A stretch of DNA of 64,000 bases. It comes from Endozoicomonas_A sp049275935 (lineage in GTDB: Bacteria; Pseudomonadota; Gammaproteobacteria; Pseudomonadales; Endozoicomonadaceae). The first letter of the stretch is position 1; each line of letters opens with the position of its first letter. Shown one piece after another: positions 25,793 to 35,193 of the stretch. The position numbers and the translations under genes are program-made. The stretch is from the NCBI RefSeq assembly GCF_049275935.1, contig NZ_CP184830.1, positions 1,426,001 through 1,490,000 of the forward strand. Direction: 5' to 3'. Below the pieces are notes generated by a model that saw only the letters and a list, made by a program, of their open reading frames with translations, searched no databases and was not told the DNA's origin.

Positions 25793-27100
25793 ATGAAGAG
25801 CTCCCTCAAAAAACTCTCGAAGGGCCTGGTTGTAGCTTCTGCAGCAACCGCCGCCCTCTCTTTTTCGGTCATATCCCAGGCTGCAGAGACCATCAAGGTA
25901 GGTGTTTTACATTCTCTGTCAGGCACCATGGCGATCAGTGAAACCACATTAAAAGACACTGTTTTAATGATGGTGGACGAGCAGAATAAGAAAGGTGGAC
26001 TACTGGGTAAGAAACTCGAAGCGGTTGTTGTTGATCCTGCCTCTGACTGGCCTCTGTTTGCAGAAAAAGCGCGTGAGCTGCTGGCAAAAGAAAAAGTCGA
26101 TGTCATTTTTGGCGGCTGGACTTCCGTATCCAGAAAATCAGTTCTGCCAGTGGTTGAAGAGTTAAACGGCCTGATGTTCTATCCGGTTCAGTATGAGGGA
26201 CAAGAGTCATCCAAAAACGTTTTCTACACCGGCGCAGCGCCTAACCAGCAGGCTATTCCTGCGGTTGATTATCTAATGAGTTCAGAGGGCGGCAGCGTCA
26301 AACGTTTTGTTCTGGCCGGTACTGATTACGTCTACCCGAGAACCACCAACAAGATTCTGGAATCCTACCTGAAGAGCAAGGGTATCAAAGAGTCGGACAT
26401 CATGATCAATTACACGCCTTTTGGTCACTCTGACTGGCAGACCATTGTTTCTGATATCAAGAAGTTTGGTAAAGCTGGTCAAAAAACGGCGGTTATTTCC
26501 ACCATTAATGGCGACGCCAACGTACCTTTCTATAAAGAACTGGCTAATCAGGGCATTGCGGCTGAACAGATTCCGGTGATTGCCTTCTCTGTTGGTGAAG
26601 AAGAGCTGTCAGGTATAGATACTGCACCTCTGGTAGGCCACCTGGCAGCCTGGAACTACTTTATGAGCGCCGAGAGTGATATCAACGATGAGTTCATCGA
26701 AACCTGGCAGACCTTTACCAAGAATGAAGAGCGTGTTGCCAATGATCCAATGGAAGCCACTTATATTGGCTTCAACATGTGGACAAAAGCCGTTGAAAAA
26801 GCAGGAACCACCAGCGTTGATGCCGTCCGTTCGGCCATGTATGGCATCACTGTTCCCAACCTGACGGGTGGTATTGCTGTGATGAACACCAACCATCACC
26901 TGACCAAACCGGTATTGATTGGCGAAATTCAGGACGATGGCCAGTTTGAAATTGTCTGGGAAACCAAAGGGGGCGTCATTGGTGATGCCTGGACTCAATA
27001 TCTGCCCGAAAGCTCGAAAATTGTTGCTGACTGGTCAGCCCCGATCAAGTGCGGCAACTACAACCTGGAATCAGGTGTCTGCTCTGGTCAGAACTACTGA
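25793..27100 (+). CDS. urtA: Urea ABC transporter, substrate-binding protein
   Basis: 435 residues. Sec signal MKSSLKKLSKGLVVASAATA...SQAAE, then the type I periplasmic fold starting TIKVGVLHSLSGTMAISE. Family-typical FGGWTSVSRKSVLPVVEELN and GLMFYPVQYEGQE follow, with GAAPNQQAIPAVDYL. It binds urea in the periplasm for UrtBC. It is separated from urtB by 245 bases holding a long hairpin, so its transcript level probably exceeds that of the rest. Confidence 0.96.
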   Translation: MKSSLKKLSKGLVVASAATAALSFSVISQAAETIKVGVLHSLSGTMAISETTLKDTVLMMVDEQNKKGGLLGKKLEAVVVDPASDWPLFAEKARELLAKEKVDVIFGGWTSVSRKSVLPVVEELNGLMFYPVQYEGQESSKNVFYTGAAPNQQAIPAVDYLMSSEGGSVKRFVLAGTDYVYPRTTNKILESYLKSKGIKESDIMINYTPFGHSDWQTIVSDIKKFGKAGQKTAVISTINGDANVPFYKELANQGIAAEQIPVIAFSVGEEELSGIDTAPLVGHLAAWNYFMSAESDINDEFIETWQTFTKNEERVANDPMEATYIGFNMWTKAVEKAGTTSVDAVRSAMYGITVPNLTGGIAVMNTNHHLTKPVLIGEIQDDGQFEIVWETKGGVIGDAWTQYLPESSKIVADWSAPIKCGNYNLESGVCSGQNY

Positions 27101-27134
27101 TTAGTCGTCTTTTGTTGAAGTCATAGCAATCGTG

Positions 27135-27241
27135 CTCTCTAACTCCCGTAATGAGCATGGAGATTTGAGCCTTAAGACAAGGCGACGATCGCCAACGCAG
27201 GATTAAAGCCCAAATCTTCAGCGCAATAGGGAGTTAGAAAG
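27135..27241 (+). promoter_or_regulatory. Long structured hairpin between urtA and urtB
   Basis: Outer arms CTCTCTAACTCCC (27135-27147) and GGGAGTTAGAAAG (27229-27241) are near-perfect complements. Inside, GAGATTTGAGCCTTAA pairs with TTAAAGCCCAAATCTTC, and the tip has GGCGA/TCGCC. There is no T-run, so it looks like an RNA processing/stability element or a palindromic repeat rather than a strong terminator. Confidence 0.6.
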
Positions 27242-27345
27242 TTCGATTGGTATCACATGGCATGAGAAGTTAGTTTTTTCATGCCATCACCAAACGCCTG
27301 TCCAATACAAGACAGGCCAACACATAGTTATTCACTGGAAATTTT

Positions 27346-28971
27346 ATGACCTGGAGACTCTGGCAAGTATTGCCTTTAGTATGCCTCTGTCTTCTTTTTG
27401 TCTTTGTCTCATCCTCACAGGCTCTGGCCAATAGCAACACCACAAGCAATGAAGAGCTGGCCAGACAATTGAGTGAGAAGTCATGGGACAAACTGGAGAC
27501 CACCGTAACCCATCTCTCTGCCAAAGGTGATGATAAAAGCCAGAAACTGTTAACCCTCTGGTTATCTGGCCAACTGTTTATTGAAAAGAGCACGGGTCGT
27601 CTGGTCACGGGCAATAAGTCAGGTCGACTGTATCTCATTGCTGACCCGATTACCGATGAAGCCCTGGGTGAAGTCAAAAAGCGCAGCTTGAAAAAAATCA
27701 GAATCAATAACCGGCTGCGAAACTCCATCAGAACCGCTCTGGCTCTCTGGGACCTCAAGTCTGAAGACCCGGAAAAGCGCCTTCAGGCAGTTAAGGAAAC
27801 ATCCAGAAACCTTCAGGCTGACACATTGGCCATTCTCAAAACCATGCTGGAGAAGGAGTCCGATGAGGATGTTCATTCAGCTCTGACAACAGCGGTTGCC
27901 TTATATCAGATCCAACAGGGTAGTGATGAACTCAAGCTCCAAAGCCTTGAAATTCTGTCTGAGTCTGATGACCCTTTCGTTCGTTCAGTATTGGAATCAG
28001 CGAAAACAGAGACTAAGAACAAAGAAATTCTTCTGGGCATAGACACCGCACTGGCCGACATGGATCGAAGACAGGAGTACTACTCCGCAATAGAAAGTGT
28101 TTTCTTTGGCTTGAGTCTGGGTTCGGTATTACTTCTGGCTGCCATTGGTCTGGCGATCACTTTTGGTGTTATGGGGGTTATCAACATGGCCCATGGCGAA
28201 ATGATGATGCTTGGCGCTTATACGACTTTTGTCATTCAATCAGCTTTTCCATCATTCTTGGAACAATCTCTGTTTATTGCCATTCCTGCCGCCTTTGTTG
28301 TTGCTGGTACCGTCGGTATTTTGATTGAGCGACTGGTCATACGTCACCTTTATGGTCGCCCACTGGAAACGCTTCTAGCCACTTTTGGTATCAGTCTGAT
28401 ACTGCAACAGGCCGTAAGAACCGTCTTCTCTCCCCTGAACCAGGCAGTCTCAACACCGGAATGGTTAAGCGGCTCCTGGGTGATCAATGAAGCTTTATCT
28501 CTGACCTGGAACCGGGTCTACATCATTGGCTTCAGTCTGGCCGTCTTTCTGACTCTGTTGTTTATCCTGCGCTACACCCGATTTGGTTTGAATGTGCGGG
28601 CAGTTACCCAGAATCGCGCCATGGCCAACTCTATGGGTATTCCCACCCACCGTATTGACGCACTGACCTTTGGCCTTGGTTCCGGTATTGCCGGCGTTGC
28701 TGGTGTTGCCCTGTCCCAGTTAACCAATGTGGGTCCAAATCTCGGCCAGAACTACATCATCGACTCTTTCATGGTGGTGGTCTTTGGTGGTGTTGGAAAT
28801 CTCTGGGGCACACTGGTGGCAGCCATGAGCCTGGGTGTCGTCAATAAGTTGCTGGAACCCTGGGCAGGTGCAGTCGTTGCCAAAATCCTGGTACTGATTT
28901 TCATTATTCTGTTTATTCAGAAAAGACCCAAAGGCCTGTTCGCCCTCAAGGGTCGTGCGGTGGAGGATTGA
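27346..28971 (+). CDS. urtB: Urea ABC transporter, permease UrtB
   Basis: 541 residues. Signal-like N-terminus (MTWRLWQVLPLVCLCLLFVF), then a ~230-residue helical extracytoplasmic part typical of proteobacterial UrtB. The LivH-like permease domain runs from ~residue 248 (SVFFGLSLGSVLLLAAIGLA), with ITFGVMGVINMAHGEMMMLG and ATFGISLILQQAVRTVF. It pairs with UrtC in the membrane. Confidence 0.95.
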   Translation: MTWRLWQVLPLVCLCLLFVFVSSSQALANSNTTSNEELARQLSEKSWDKLETTVTHLSAKGDDKSQKLLTLWLSGQLFIEKSTGRLVTGNKSGRLYLIADPITDEALGEVKKRSLKKIRINNRLRNSIRTALALWDLKSEDPEKRLQAVKETSRNLQADTLAILKTMLEKESDEDVHSALTTAVALYQIQQGSDELKLQSLEILSESDDPFVRSVLESAKTETKNKEILLGIDTALADMDRRQEYYSAIESVFFGLSLGSVLLLAAIGLAITFGVMGVINMAHGEMMMLGAYTTFVIQSAFPSFLEQSLFIAIPAAFVVAGTVGILIERLVIRHLYGRPLETLLATFGISLILQQAVRTVFSPLNQAVSTPEWLSGSWVINEALSLTWNRVYIIGFSLAVFLTLLFILRYTRFGLNVRAVTQNRAMANSMGIPTHRIDALTFGLGSGIAGVAGVALSQLTNVGPNLGQNYIIDSFMVVVFGGVGNLWGTLVAAMSLGVVNKLLEPWAGAVVAKILVLIFIILFIQKRPKGLFALKGRAVED

Positions 28972-28974
28972 TCC

Positions 28975-30183
28975 GTGAGTTCTGTAACATTGTCGTCAAA
29001 GAGCCATGAGCCAAAAAACAGCCATAGGCAAAAGATGCATGGAAAAGGTCCTCTTAGTCGTTTTCTTCTCGACGATCCAGCAGGCAAATGGCTTTTGATC
29101 GCGGTTTTTGTCATTAGCATCATGGTCTGTGGACTCAACCTTCTGGCACCTGAAGGCTCTGCCCTGCATGTCAGCAGTTATACCGTCACGCTGCTTGGAA
29201 AATATCTCTGTCTCGGCCTTCTGGCCCTGGCTCTCGATCTGGTCTGGGGTTATTGCGGCATCCTCAGTCTCGGCCATGGTGCCTTTTTTGCCCTCGGTGG
29301 CTATGCCATGGGGATGTACCTGATGCGTCAGATTGGTGACCGTGGTGTCTATGGCAATCCTGAGCTGCCGGACTTCATGGTGTTTTTAAGCTGGCAGGAA
29401 CTGCCCTGGTACTGGCAGGGTTTTGATTCTTTCTTGTTTACTATTGTGATGGTGGCTGTGGTTCCCGGCATTCTCGCTTTCCTGTTTGGCTGGCTGGCAT
29501 TCCGTTCCAGGGTCACCGGCGTCTATCTGTCCATCATTACTCAGGCACTGACTTATGCCCTGATGCTGATGTTCTTCCAGAATGATTTCGGTTTTGGTGG
29601 CAACAATGGCCTGACCGACTTTAAAGATATTCTGGGCTTCAGCCTGCAAAGTGATACAACCCGTGTCGCTCTGTTGATGTTTTCAGCGCTGGCCCTGGGA
29701 CTGGGCTACCTGATTTGTCGATGGCTGGTGAATTCCCGTTACGGAAGAGTTCTGATGGCTGTCAGAGATGCCGAAAGCAGAACCCGCTTTATGGGTTATC
29801 GGGTTGAACATTACAAGCTGGTTGCTTTTGTGGTTTCTGCTGTGTTGGCCGGCATTGCAGGCGCACTTTATGTGCCACAGGTAGGCATTATTAATCCGGG
29901 TGAGTTCTCCCCCGTCAACTCTATTGAACTGGTGATCTGGGTGGCCGTTGGTGGCAGAGGAACACTCTATGGTGCAATCATAGGCGCACTGCTCGTTAAT
30001 TATGCCAAAACCTGGTTTACCGGAGCGATGCCCGATGCCTGGCTGTTTGCACTGGGTGCACTGTTTGTCGTCACAACACTCTGGTTACCCAAGGGCGTTG
30101 TTGGTTTATTCAGTCAAGTTCGTGAAAAGTTTTTGAAACCATCAGCCCGGACTCGGGAACAGGAGGTAGCCGATCGTGGTTGA
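28975..30183 (+). CDS. urtC: Urea ABC transporter, permease UrtC
   Basis: 402 residues from a GTG at 28975 with GGAGG eight bases upstream. LivM-like permease: LALDLVWGYCGILSLGHGAF and FALGGYAMGMYLMRQIGD are characteristic, followed by VTGVYLSIITQALTYALML and GGRGTLYGAIIGALLVNYAK. It overlaps urtD by eight bases. Confidence 0.96.
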   Translation: MSSVTLSSKSHEPKNSHRQKMHGKGPLSRFLLDDPAGKWLLIAVFVISIMVCGLNLLAPEGSALHVSSYTVTLLGKYLCLGLLALALDLVWGYCGILSLGHGAFFALGGYAMGMYLMRQIGDRGVYGNPELPDFMVFLSWQELPWYWQGFDSFLFTIVMVAVVPGILAFLFGWLAFRSRVTGVYLSIITQALTYALMLMFFQNDFGFGGNNGLTDFKDILGFSLQSDTTRVALLMFSALALGLGYLICRWLVNSRYGRVLMAVRDAESRTRFMGYRVEHYKLVAFVVSAVLAGIAGALYVPQVGIINPGEFSPVNSIELVIWVAVGGRGTLYGAIIGALLVNYAKTWFTGAMPDAWLFALGALFVVTTLWLPKGVVGLFSQVREKFLKPSARTREQEVADRG

Positions 30184-31030
30184 TAAACATATATCGGATA
30201 ACACTCTTCTCTATCTTGACAATGTGACAGTCAGCTTTGATGGCTTCAAAGCCCTGAACAGCCTGTCTTTTTTAATCAACCAGTGTGAACTCAGGGCCAT
30301 CATTGGCCCTAATGGTGCCGGTAAAAGCACCATGATGGACGTCATCACTGGTAAAACCCGACCTGATAGCGGAGAGGTGCTGTTTAATAAAAACCGCTCA
30401 AGGCTGCTTAATAAGAGCCGCTCAAGGCTGCTTAACAAGAGCCGCTCAAGGCTGCTTAACAAGAGCCGCTCAAGGCTATCAAGAGGTTCTATCGATCTCA
30501 CCCAACACGATGAAGCAGAAGTGGCCAATCTGGGAATTGGCCGAAAGTTTCAGAAACCTTCTGTCATCGAGAGCCTGACGGTCTGGGAAAATCTGGAGCT
30601 GGCTCTTAAAGGTCGTCGTTCACCTTTTGAGTCTATGTTCAAAGCTCTTTCTGCAGAGGGTCATAGAAAGATTGACAAAACACTCGGCAGAATCCGCCTT
30701 CAGGATCGCCGTGACTTTATTGGAGCATCCCTGTCTCACGGTCAGAAGCAGTGGCTTGAAATCGGTATGTTATTGCTTCAGGACCCCGAGCTTCTTCTGA
30801 TTGATGAGCCTGCAGCCGGTATGACAGATGAAGAAACCTTCAGAACCGCTGACCTGCTTCGAGAATTGTCTGAAGAGCGAAGCGTCGTGGTCGTCGAGCA
30901 TGACATGGCCTTTATCAAAGCGCTTGACTGTAAGGTTCTGGTACTTCACGAAGGCAGTGTCCTGGCAGAAGGGTCGCTGGATCATGTTCAGCAAGATCAA
31001 AAAGTCATCGACGTCTATCTGGGGAGATAG
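30176..31030 (+). CDS. urtD: Urea ABC transporter, ATPase UrtD, with an in-frame repeat insert
   Basis: 284 residues from GTG 30176 (AGGAGG nine bases upstream). Walker A is GPNGAGKST, then GIGRKFQKPSVIESLTVWEN typical of UrtD, signature SLSHGQKQWLEIGMLL and Walker B LLLIDEPAAGMT with the switch His in VVEHDM. Between GEVLF and IDLT, where relatives have two to four residues, this protein carries about 35 extra ones encoded by four 24-bp repeats (unit NKSRSRLL). The insert lies in the antiparallel beta region, away from the nucleotide site, so function may persist. Confidence 0.94.
   Translation: MVDKHISDNTLLYLDNVTVSFDGFKALNSLSFLINQCELRAIIGPNGAGKSTMMDVITGKTRPDSGEVLFNKNRSRLLNKSRSRLLNKSRSRLLNKSRSRLSRGSIDLTQHDEAEVANLGIGRKFQKPSVIESLTVWENLELALKGRRSPFESMFKALSAEGHRKIDKTLGRIRLQDRRDFIGASLSHGQKQWLEIGMLLLQDPELLLIDEPAAGMTDEETFRTADLLRELSEERSVVVVEHDMAFIKALDCKVLVLHEGSVLAEGSLDHVQQDQKVIDVYLGR
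30386..30481 (+). repeat. 24-bp minisatellite, four units, inside urtD
   Basis: Units start at 30386, 30410, 30434 and 30458. Units 2 and 3 differ at a single base, and the outer ones diverge slightly. Each unit encodes NKSRSRLL or a variant, adding a strongly basic segment. The length is a multiple of three, so copy-number change keeps the frame. Confidence 0.95.
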
Positions 31031-31067
31031 CCTGAGGCCAAAAAGCAGCGCTGTGCTGGAGAATAAT

Positions 31068-31763
31068 ATGCTTGAAGTTCAGAACATAGATGTTTTTTAC
31101 GGTGCCAGTCAGGCACTGAAGTCTGTCTCCCTGACAGCGGATAAAGGTCAGGTCACCAGTATTATGGGTCGCAACGGTGTGGGTAAAACCACATTAATGA
31201 ATACTGTTGCCGGGCGAGTTTCAGCCTCGTCCGGGCAGATACTCTGGAAGGGTCAGTCCATCAATAATCTGACTTCACACCAGCGGGCCCGTCAGGGAAT
31301 TGCTTACGTACCCCAGGGTCGACAGATTTTCCCTCTGCTCACGGTTCAGGAAAATCTGGAAACAGGATTTGCCTGTCTGCCGCGTCCTCAGCGTAGAGTT
31401 GATCGGGAAATATACGACCTTTTTCCTGTCTTGCTGGAGATGAGACATCGTCGTGGAGGCGACCTCTCGGGTGGCCAACAACAGCAACTGGCTATTGCCC
31501 GGGCACTGGTCACCCAACCGGAGTTATTAATTCTTGATGAACCAACCGAAGGTATTCAGCCTTCCATCATCAAAGATATTCAATCCGTCATAGGAATGCT
31601 CAGGGACAGGGGAGAAATGGCCATACTGCTGGTAGAACAATACTTTGAATTTGCCCGGGATCTGGCAGATCAATATGCCGTACTGGATCGTGGTGAACTG
31701 GTACTGTCAGGAGCAGGCAGTGAGATGAATGAAAAGGAAGTCAGACGACTGATGACGGTGTAA
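31068..31763 (+). CDS. urtE: Urea ABC transporter, ATPase UrtE
   Basis: 231 residues from ATG 31068 (MLEVQNIDVFYGASQALK). A longer frame exists but overlaps urtD without homology. Walker A GRNGVGKTT, GIAYVPQGRQIFPLLTVQEN, signature LSGGQQQQLAIARAL, Walker B LLILDEPTEGIQPSII and switch His replaced by Q in LLVEQYFEFA, as is normal for UrtE/LivF. Last gene of the operon. Confidence 0.96.
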   Translation: MLEVQNIDVFYGASQALKSVSLTADKGQVTSIMGRNGVGKTTLMNTVAGRVSASSGQILWKGQSINNLTSHQRARQGIAYVPQGRQIFPLLTVQENLETGFACLPRPQRRVDREIYDLFPVLLEMRHRRGGDLSGGQQQQLAIARALVTQPELLILDEPTEGIQPSIIKDIQSVIGMLRDRGEMAILLVEQYFEFARDLADQYAVLDRGELVLSGAGSEMNEKEVRRLMTV

Positions 31764-31770
31764 AGTCCTT

Positions 31771-31809
31771 CAGATGAATACTGTCTGCCGCTTTGTCTGT
31801 ATTCATCTG
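31771..31809 (+). terminator. Inverted repeat after urtE
   Basis: CAGATGAATAC / GTATTCATCTG, an 11-bp perfect stem with a 17-base loop just after the urtE stop and before the convergent yqcC. No T-run follows, so termination strength is uncertain. Confidence 0.5.
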
Positions 31810-31823
31810 ACCTGCGATCCAAA

Positions 31824-32135
31824 TCAATTCATCAAACAGTCAAACCGCTCCACCAGCACCAGTAAATGAGTGGCTTCTATTTTCTCCACCATCAGAGCTT
31901 CTTCTGCATAAGGCTTGATGTTCGAGCCTTTCGGCAAGTCAGCCCCCTGATCAAGAATGGCATGGACCCGGGGAATAAACAGCCATTGCAGCCACTGAGT
32001 AAATCCCATGGTATCCATACAAAAAGGCGTTGTACTGGCCAGCGCCTGAGCTGAAGGTGGCGAAGCCTGCCAGCAGTCCAGTCTTTTTAACTCTGCTTCA
32101 AGAGCTATCAATAGTTCTCTTACTTCTGTACTCAT
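31824..32135 (-). CDS. yqcC: YqcC-family protein (DUF446)
   Basis: 103 residues from ATG 32135 (MSTEVRELLIALEAELKRLD), the family's usual start and size. A longer frame upstream has no homology. Typical residues are CWQASPPSAQALASTTPFCM and LQWLFIPRVHAILDQGADLP. It is a small helical protein of unknown role, often near truC/yqcA in gammaproteobacteria, but those genes are absent here. Confidence 0.88.
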   Translation of the reverse strand: MSTEVRELLIALEAELKRLDCWQASPPSAQALASTTPFCMDTMGFTQWLQWLFIPRVHAILDQGADLPKGSNIKPYAEEALMVEKIEATHLLVLVERFDCLMN

Positions 32136-32270
32136 CAACTGTCTTTTACCATGAAAACCCAAACCGTATTTTACTATGAAAATTGATTGACATCCTCTCC
32201 GCTCCAAAGAGGGTTATGCAACGGTGGATTCAAACGATAAGTGCACGCGACTTCCCTGAATACGTTCGCT

Positions 32271-32669
32271 TTAATCGAGTGAAGTCAGAAAGCTACTAAT
32301 CTGTCGTCTAAGACCTGATTCCGGCCCCAGACTCAGAGCTCTGTCTGCCAGCTCTCGGGCCTGACCATAATGTCCCTGTTTTTTCCTGAGTTGCGCCAAC
32401 AGGAAATACACCGATGGATCGGTTGGACTGATTCTCATGGCTCTGGACAGGGAACTTTCAGCAGTGTTCAGATCATTTTCCGCCATGGCACTCGATGCCT
32501 GATCCAGCAGAATACCAACAGCATCCGTTCGACTCCCATGAGGAGAAGTAGTTTCTACATCTGAGGGTGGCATATACGTCACATGACCCATACCAGAACA
32601 CCCTGTTAAGAGGACTGCAAAGAGCAGAGGTATTAATCGTTTCACTTTTGTCTCGCTACAGGCATTCAC
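32271..32669 (-). CDS. TPR-containing lipoprotein
   Basis: The frame runs from GTG 32669, overlapping the mrcB stop, but GTG 32645 (VKRLIPLLFAVLLTGCSG) gives a cleaner lipoprotein signal with lipobox LLTG-C. After a short linker comes a TPR pair: AVGILLDQASSAMAENDLNT, AESSLSRAMRISPTDPSVYF and GQARELADRALSLGPESG. It probably sits at the outer membrane. Operonic position behind PBP1B suggests a role as cell-wall synthesis cofactor, which is inference only. Confidence 0.8.
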   Translation of the reverse strand: MNACSETKVKRLIPLLFAVLLTGCSGMGHVTYMPPSDVETTSPHGSRTDAVGILLDQASSAMAENDLNTAESSLSRAMRISPTDPSVYFLLAQLRKKQGHYGQARELADRALSLGPESGLRRQISSFLTSLD

Positions 32670-35011
32670 TCAAACCATGATTTTATAGAATCAAACAGAG
32701 TTTTGGCGGGCTCAATCACAGTTCGACCACAGCCCTGATAATCCTCGGGCTCTGAACCCTTTATATAAGGGACTTTTACCGCTCCCTCACAGCTCTTCCC
32801 TGTTCTTACATTTTCTGCCGGTTTTGTCCAGACGTACTCAATCTGTTCACTGTTCAAAGGTTGCACCGACTTGATTGGCACCTGTTGCATAAGACGTGTC
32901 CAAACTCTGAGAGCACCACTACTGCCAGTCAGGTTGGTCGGACTGTTGTCGTCATTCCCTAACCAGGCCACTGCCATCAGATTTCCGGTAAAACCCGCAA
33001 ACCAGCTGTCTCTCAGGTCATTGGTGGTGCCACTCTTTCCTGCTAACTGAATATCCTGACTGATACTCCAGTATGCACGACGCCCGGTACCTTCTCTCAT
33101 GACCTGACCCATGGCATGTCGCAAAAGCTCCATAGGAGCAGAGTCGAAAGCTCTCTCAACCGAGAGACTGTAGCGCCTCAGGGGTTGACCACGGGCATCC
33201 ACTACCGCATCAATGGCCCGCAATGGCATCCTGAAGCCGCCACTGGCGATGGTCTGGTACATGGAGGCAACATCCATAAGGGAAAGGGATGCGGCTCCCA
33301 ACATGACGGAGGGATAGGGTGGCAGGTTTTTCTCAATCCCCAAACGCTCAATAGTGTTCAGAACATTATTCAGACCCAGAGCCATACCGGTCTGGATTGC
33401 CGCCTGATTGTAAGACCTGCTCAGTGCCTCTTGCAAAGGCACTATGCCTCTGGACTTGCTATCGTAATTGGCAGGCTTCCAGAGTCCGCCCTGTCCGTCA
33501 TCTACCTGGATAGGAGAATCATTGACAGGTGTCGTTAACGTATAGCGCGAAGGCTGCTCCAGCCCCGTCAGATAGATTGCTGGCTTAAGCAATGAGCCTA
33601 CAGGGCGCCGTGCATCCAGAGCCCGGTTAAAACCGACATAACCCGGATTTTTGTCGCCTACTACCGCCAGAAGATCGCCGGTCTGGGCGGAGGTCACCAC
33701 CATGGCTCCCTGCAGATCAGGATTATCTTTTTCAAGTTGATCCACAGTATCAGTCATACTTGCCTGGGCAAAACGCTGGATAATGGGGTCCATATTGGTA
33801 AAAATTCTGAGGCCTTCCGAAGTAAGATCACGTTCGTCGTAATCTTCCCTGAGCTGTTTTTTCACCATATCAATGTACGCGGGATAAGCACTGGTATTAA
33901 GCTGTTCACGGGTCACAACGCCCAAAGGCAGTTTTTTGGATCGTTCAGCTTCAGAGCGAGACACAACGCCTTCATCTGCCATCACATCGAGTACCAGATT
34001 TCTGCGCTTCTTTGCTCTTCCGGGAAAACGTCTTGGATCGTAATAGGAGGGACCTTTAACCAGCCCCACCAGCAGAGCAACACGGGCAGTACTTAGCTCC
34101 TGAATGGGCTGAGCAAAGTAGAAATGACTGGCCAGACCAAAGCCGTGAATAGCCCGCCGACCGTGCTGCCCCAGGTATACTTCATTCAAATAGGTTTCCA
34201 GAATGTCATCTTTAGAATAATGAAAGTCCAGTAGCACCGACATGATCGCTTCGTTGATTTTTCGGGTCAGGGTTCGTTCATTGCTCAAATAAAAGTTTTT
34301 GACCAGCTGCTGAGTCAGTGTGCTCCCACCCTGTATGACCCCTCCTGCTCTCAGATTGACCAGAAATGCTCTGGCTATCGAGCTCGGTGAAATCCCCCAG
34401 TGGTCATAAAAATTCTTGTCTTCTATCGCTAACAAGGCTTTGGTCAGATGCTTTGGTGCCTGGGATTCTCGGATAAGAATGCGATCCTCAAAGGTTGAGG
34501 GATAAATGCCTCCTATCAGTTGAGGGTCCAATCTTAGCAATGGAATATTTTCGGCGGCTTTTCCTCTAAGACTGACGACTTCATTACCAGAAAATACGAC
34601 ACTGGCATAACGGGAAGGTTCAGCACCATCCGGGAAATGAAAACCCCTGCTGTAAATAGTGAAACGATTCCCGGAGCGGGCAAAGGTACCGGGTCGCCTG
34701 ACATCTCTGACGGCCTGATAACCCTGGCGGCGAAGTTGAGCCTGCAGCTCATTCGGGTTGAGGAGCTGTCCCTCATAAAGCTCCAGAGGGCGAGAATACA
34801 CCTGGGCAGGAATCGCCCATTTCTTGCCTTCAAACTTTTGAGTAACAACAGCGTCCAGATAAACCGAATAGGCAGCAAGCAAAATCAGGCCGACTACTCC
34901 CAGCTTTACCAGAACCGGAAACCAGCGCCTGAGCCCCCCTGCATTCTGGGCTTTCTTCTTTCGTCCTGACGACTGCTTGCCTCGGGACGGTGTTTTTTTC
35001 TTTGTGACCAT
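32666..35011 (-). CDS. mrcB: Penicillin-binding protein 1B, bifunctional peptidoglycan synthase
   Basis: 781 residues. Basic cytoplasmic tail (MVTKKKTPSRGKQSSGRKKK), one transmembrane helix (~33-52, LVKLGVVGLILLAAYSVYLD), then the UB2H domain. GT51 glycosyltransferase has the catalytic Glu in LLAIEDKNFYDHWGIS, with QGGSTLTQQLVKNFYLSNER. The transpeptidase has SxxK in RPVGSLLKPAIYL, SxN in LSRSYNQAA and KSG in LAGKSGTTNDLRDSW. It polymerises and cross-links peptidoglycan in the periplasm. Confidence 0.97.
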   Translation of the reverse strand: MVTKKKTPSRGKQSSGRKKKAQNAGGLRRWFPVLVKLGVVGLILLAAYSVYLDAVVTQKFEGKKWAIPAQVYSRPLELYEGQLLNPNELQAQLRRQGYQAVRDVRRPGTFARSGNRFTIYSRGFHFPDGAEPSRYASVVFSGNEVVSLRGKAAENIPLLRLDPQLIGGIYPSTFEDRILIRESQAPKHLTKALLAIEDKNFYDHWGISPSSIARAFLVNLRAGGVIQGGSTLTQQLVKNFYLSNERTLTRKINEAIMSVLLDFHYSKDDILETYLNEVYLGQHGRRAIHGFGLASHFYFAQPIQELSTARVALLVGLVKGPSYYDPRRFPGRAKKRRNLVLDVMADEGVVSRSEAERSKKLPLGVVTREQLNTSAYPAYIDMVKKQLREDYDERDLTSEGLRIFTNMDPIIQRFAQASMTDTVDQLEKDNPDLQGAMVVTSAQTGDLLAVVGDKNPGYVGFNRALDARRPVGSLLKPAIYLTGLEQPSRYTLTTPVNDSPIQVDDGQGGLWKPANYDSKSRGIVPLQEALSRSYNQAAIQTGMALGLNNVLNTIERLGIEKNLPPYPSVMLGAASLSLMDVASMYQTIASGGFRMPLRAIDAVVDARGQPLRRYSLSVERAFDSAPMELLRHAMGQVMREGTGRRAYWSISQDIQLAGKSGTTNDLRDSWFAGFTGNLMAVAWLGNDDNSPTNLTGSSGALRVWTRLMQQVPIKSVQPLNSEQIEYVWTKPAENVRTGKSCEGAVKVPYIKGSEPEDYQGCGRTVIEPAKTLFDSIKSWFE

Positions 35012-35193
35012 GGTGCGAGATTATACGCCATAGCTTTCCGCAATAGCTCTATGGTTTGCCGTGTTTTTATCTCGGATTACTTTCCCACGGCGCAATCAGA
35101 AAAAAGTATTGCTTCCAGTTATGATGTTTACCACAACCCCTGCGTTTAATTTTCCTTTATTGAGGCTTTAGTCAAGCCCTCTGTCTATACTCA

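Noticed and set aside
32180..32215. IS200/IS605-like end (GACATCCTCTCCGC...)
   Set aside because: Resembles the right-end motif at 4529, but the hairpin is poor and no second end was found.
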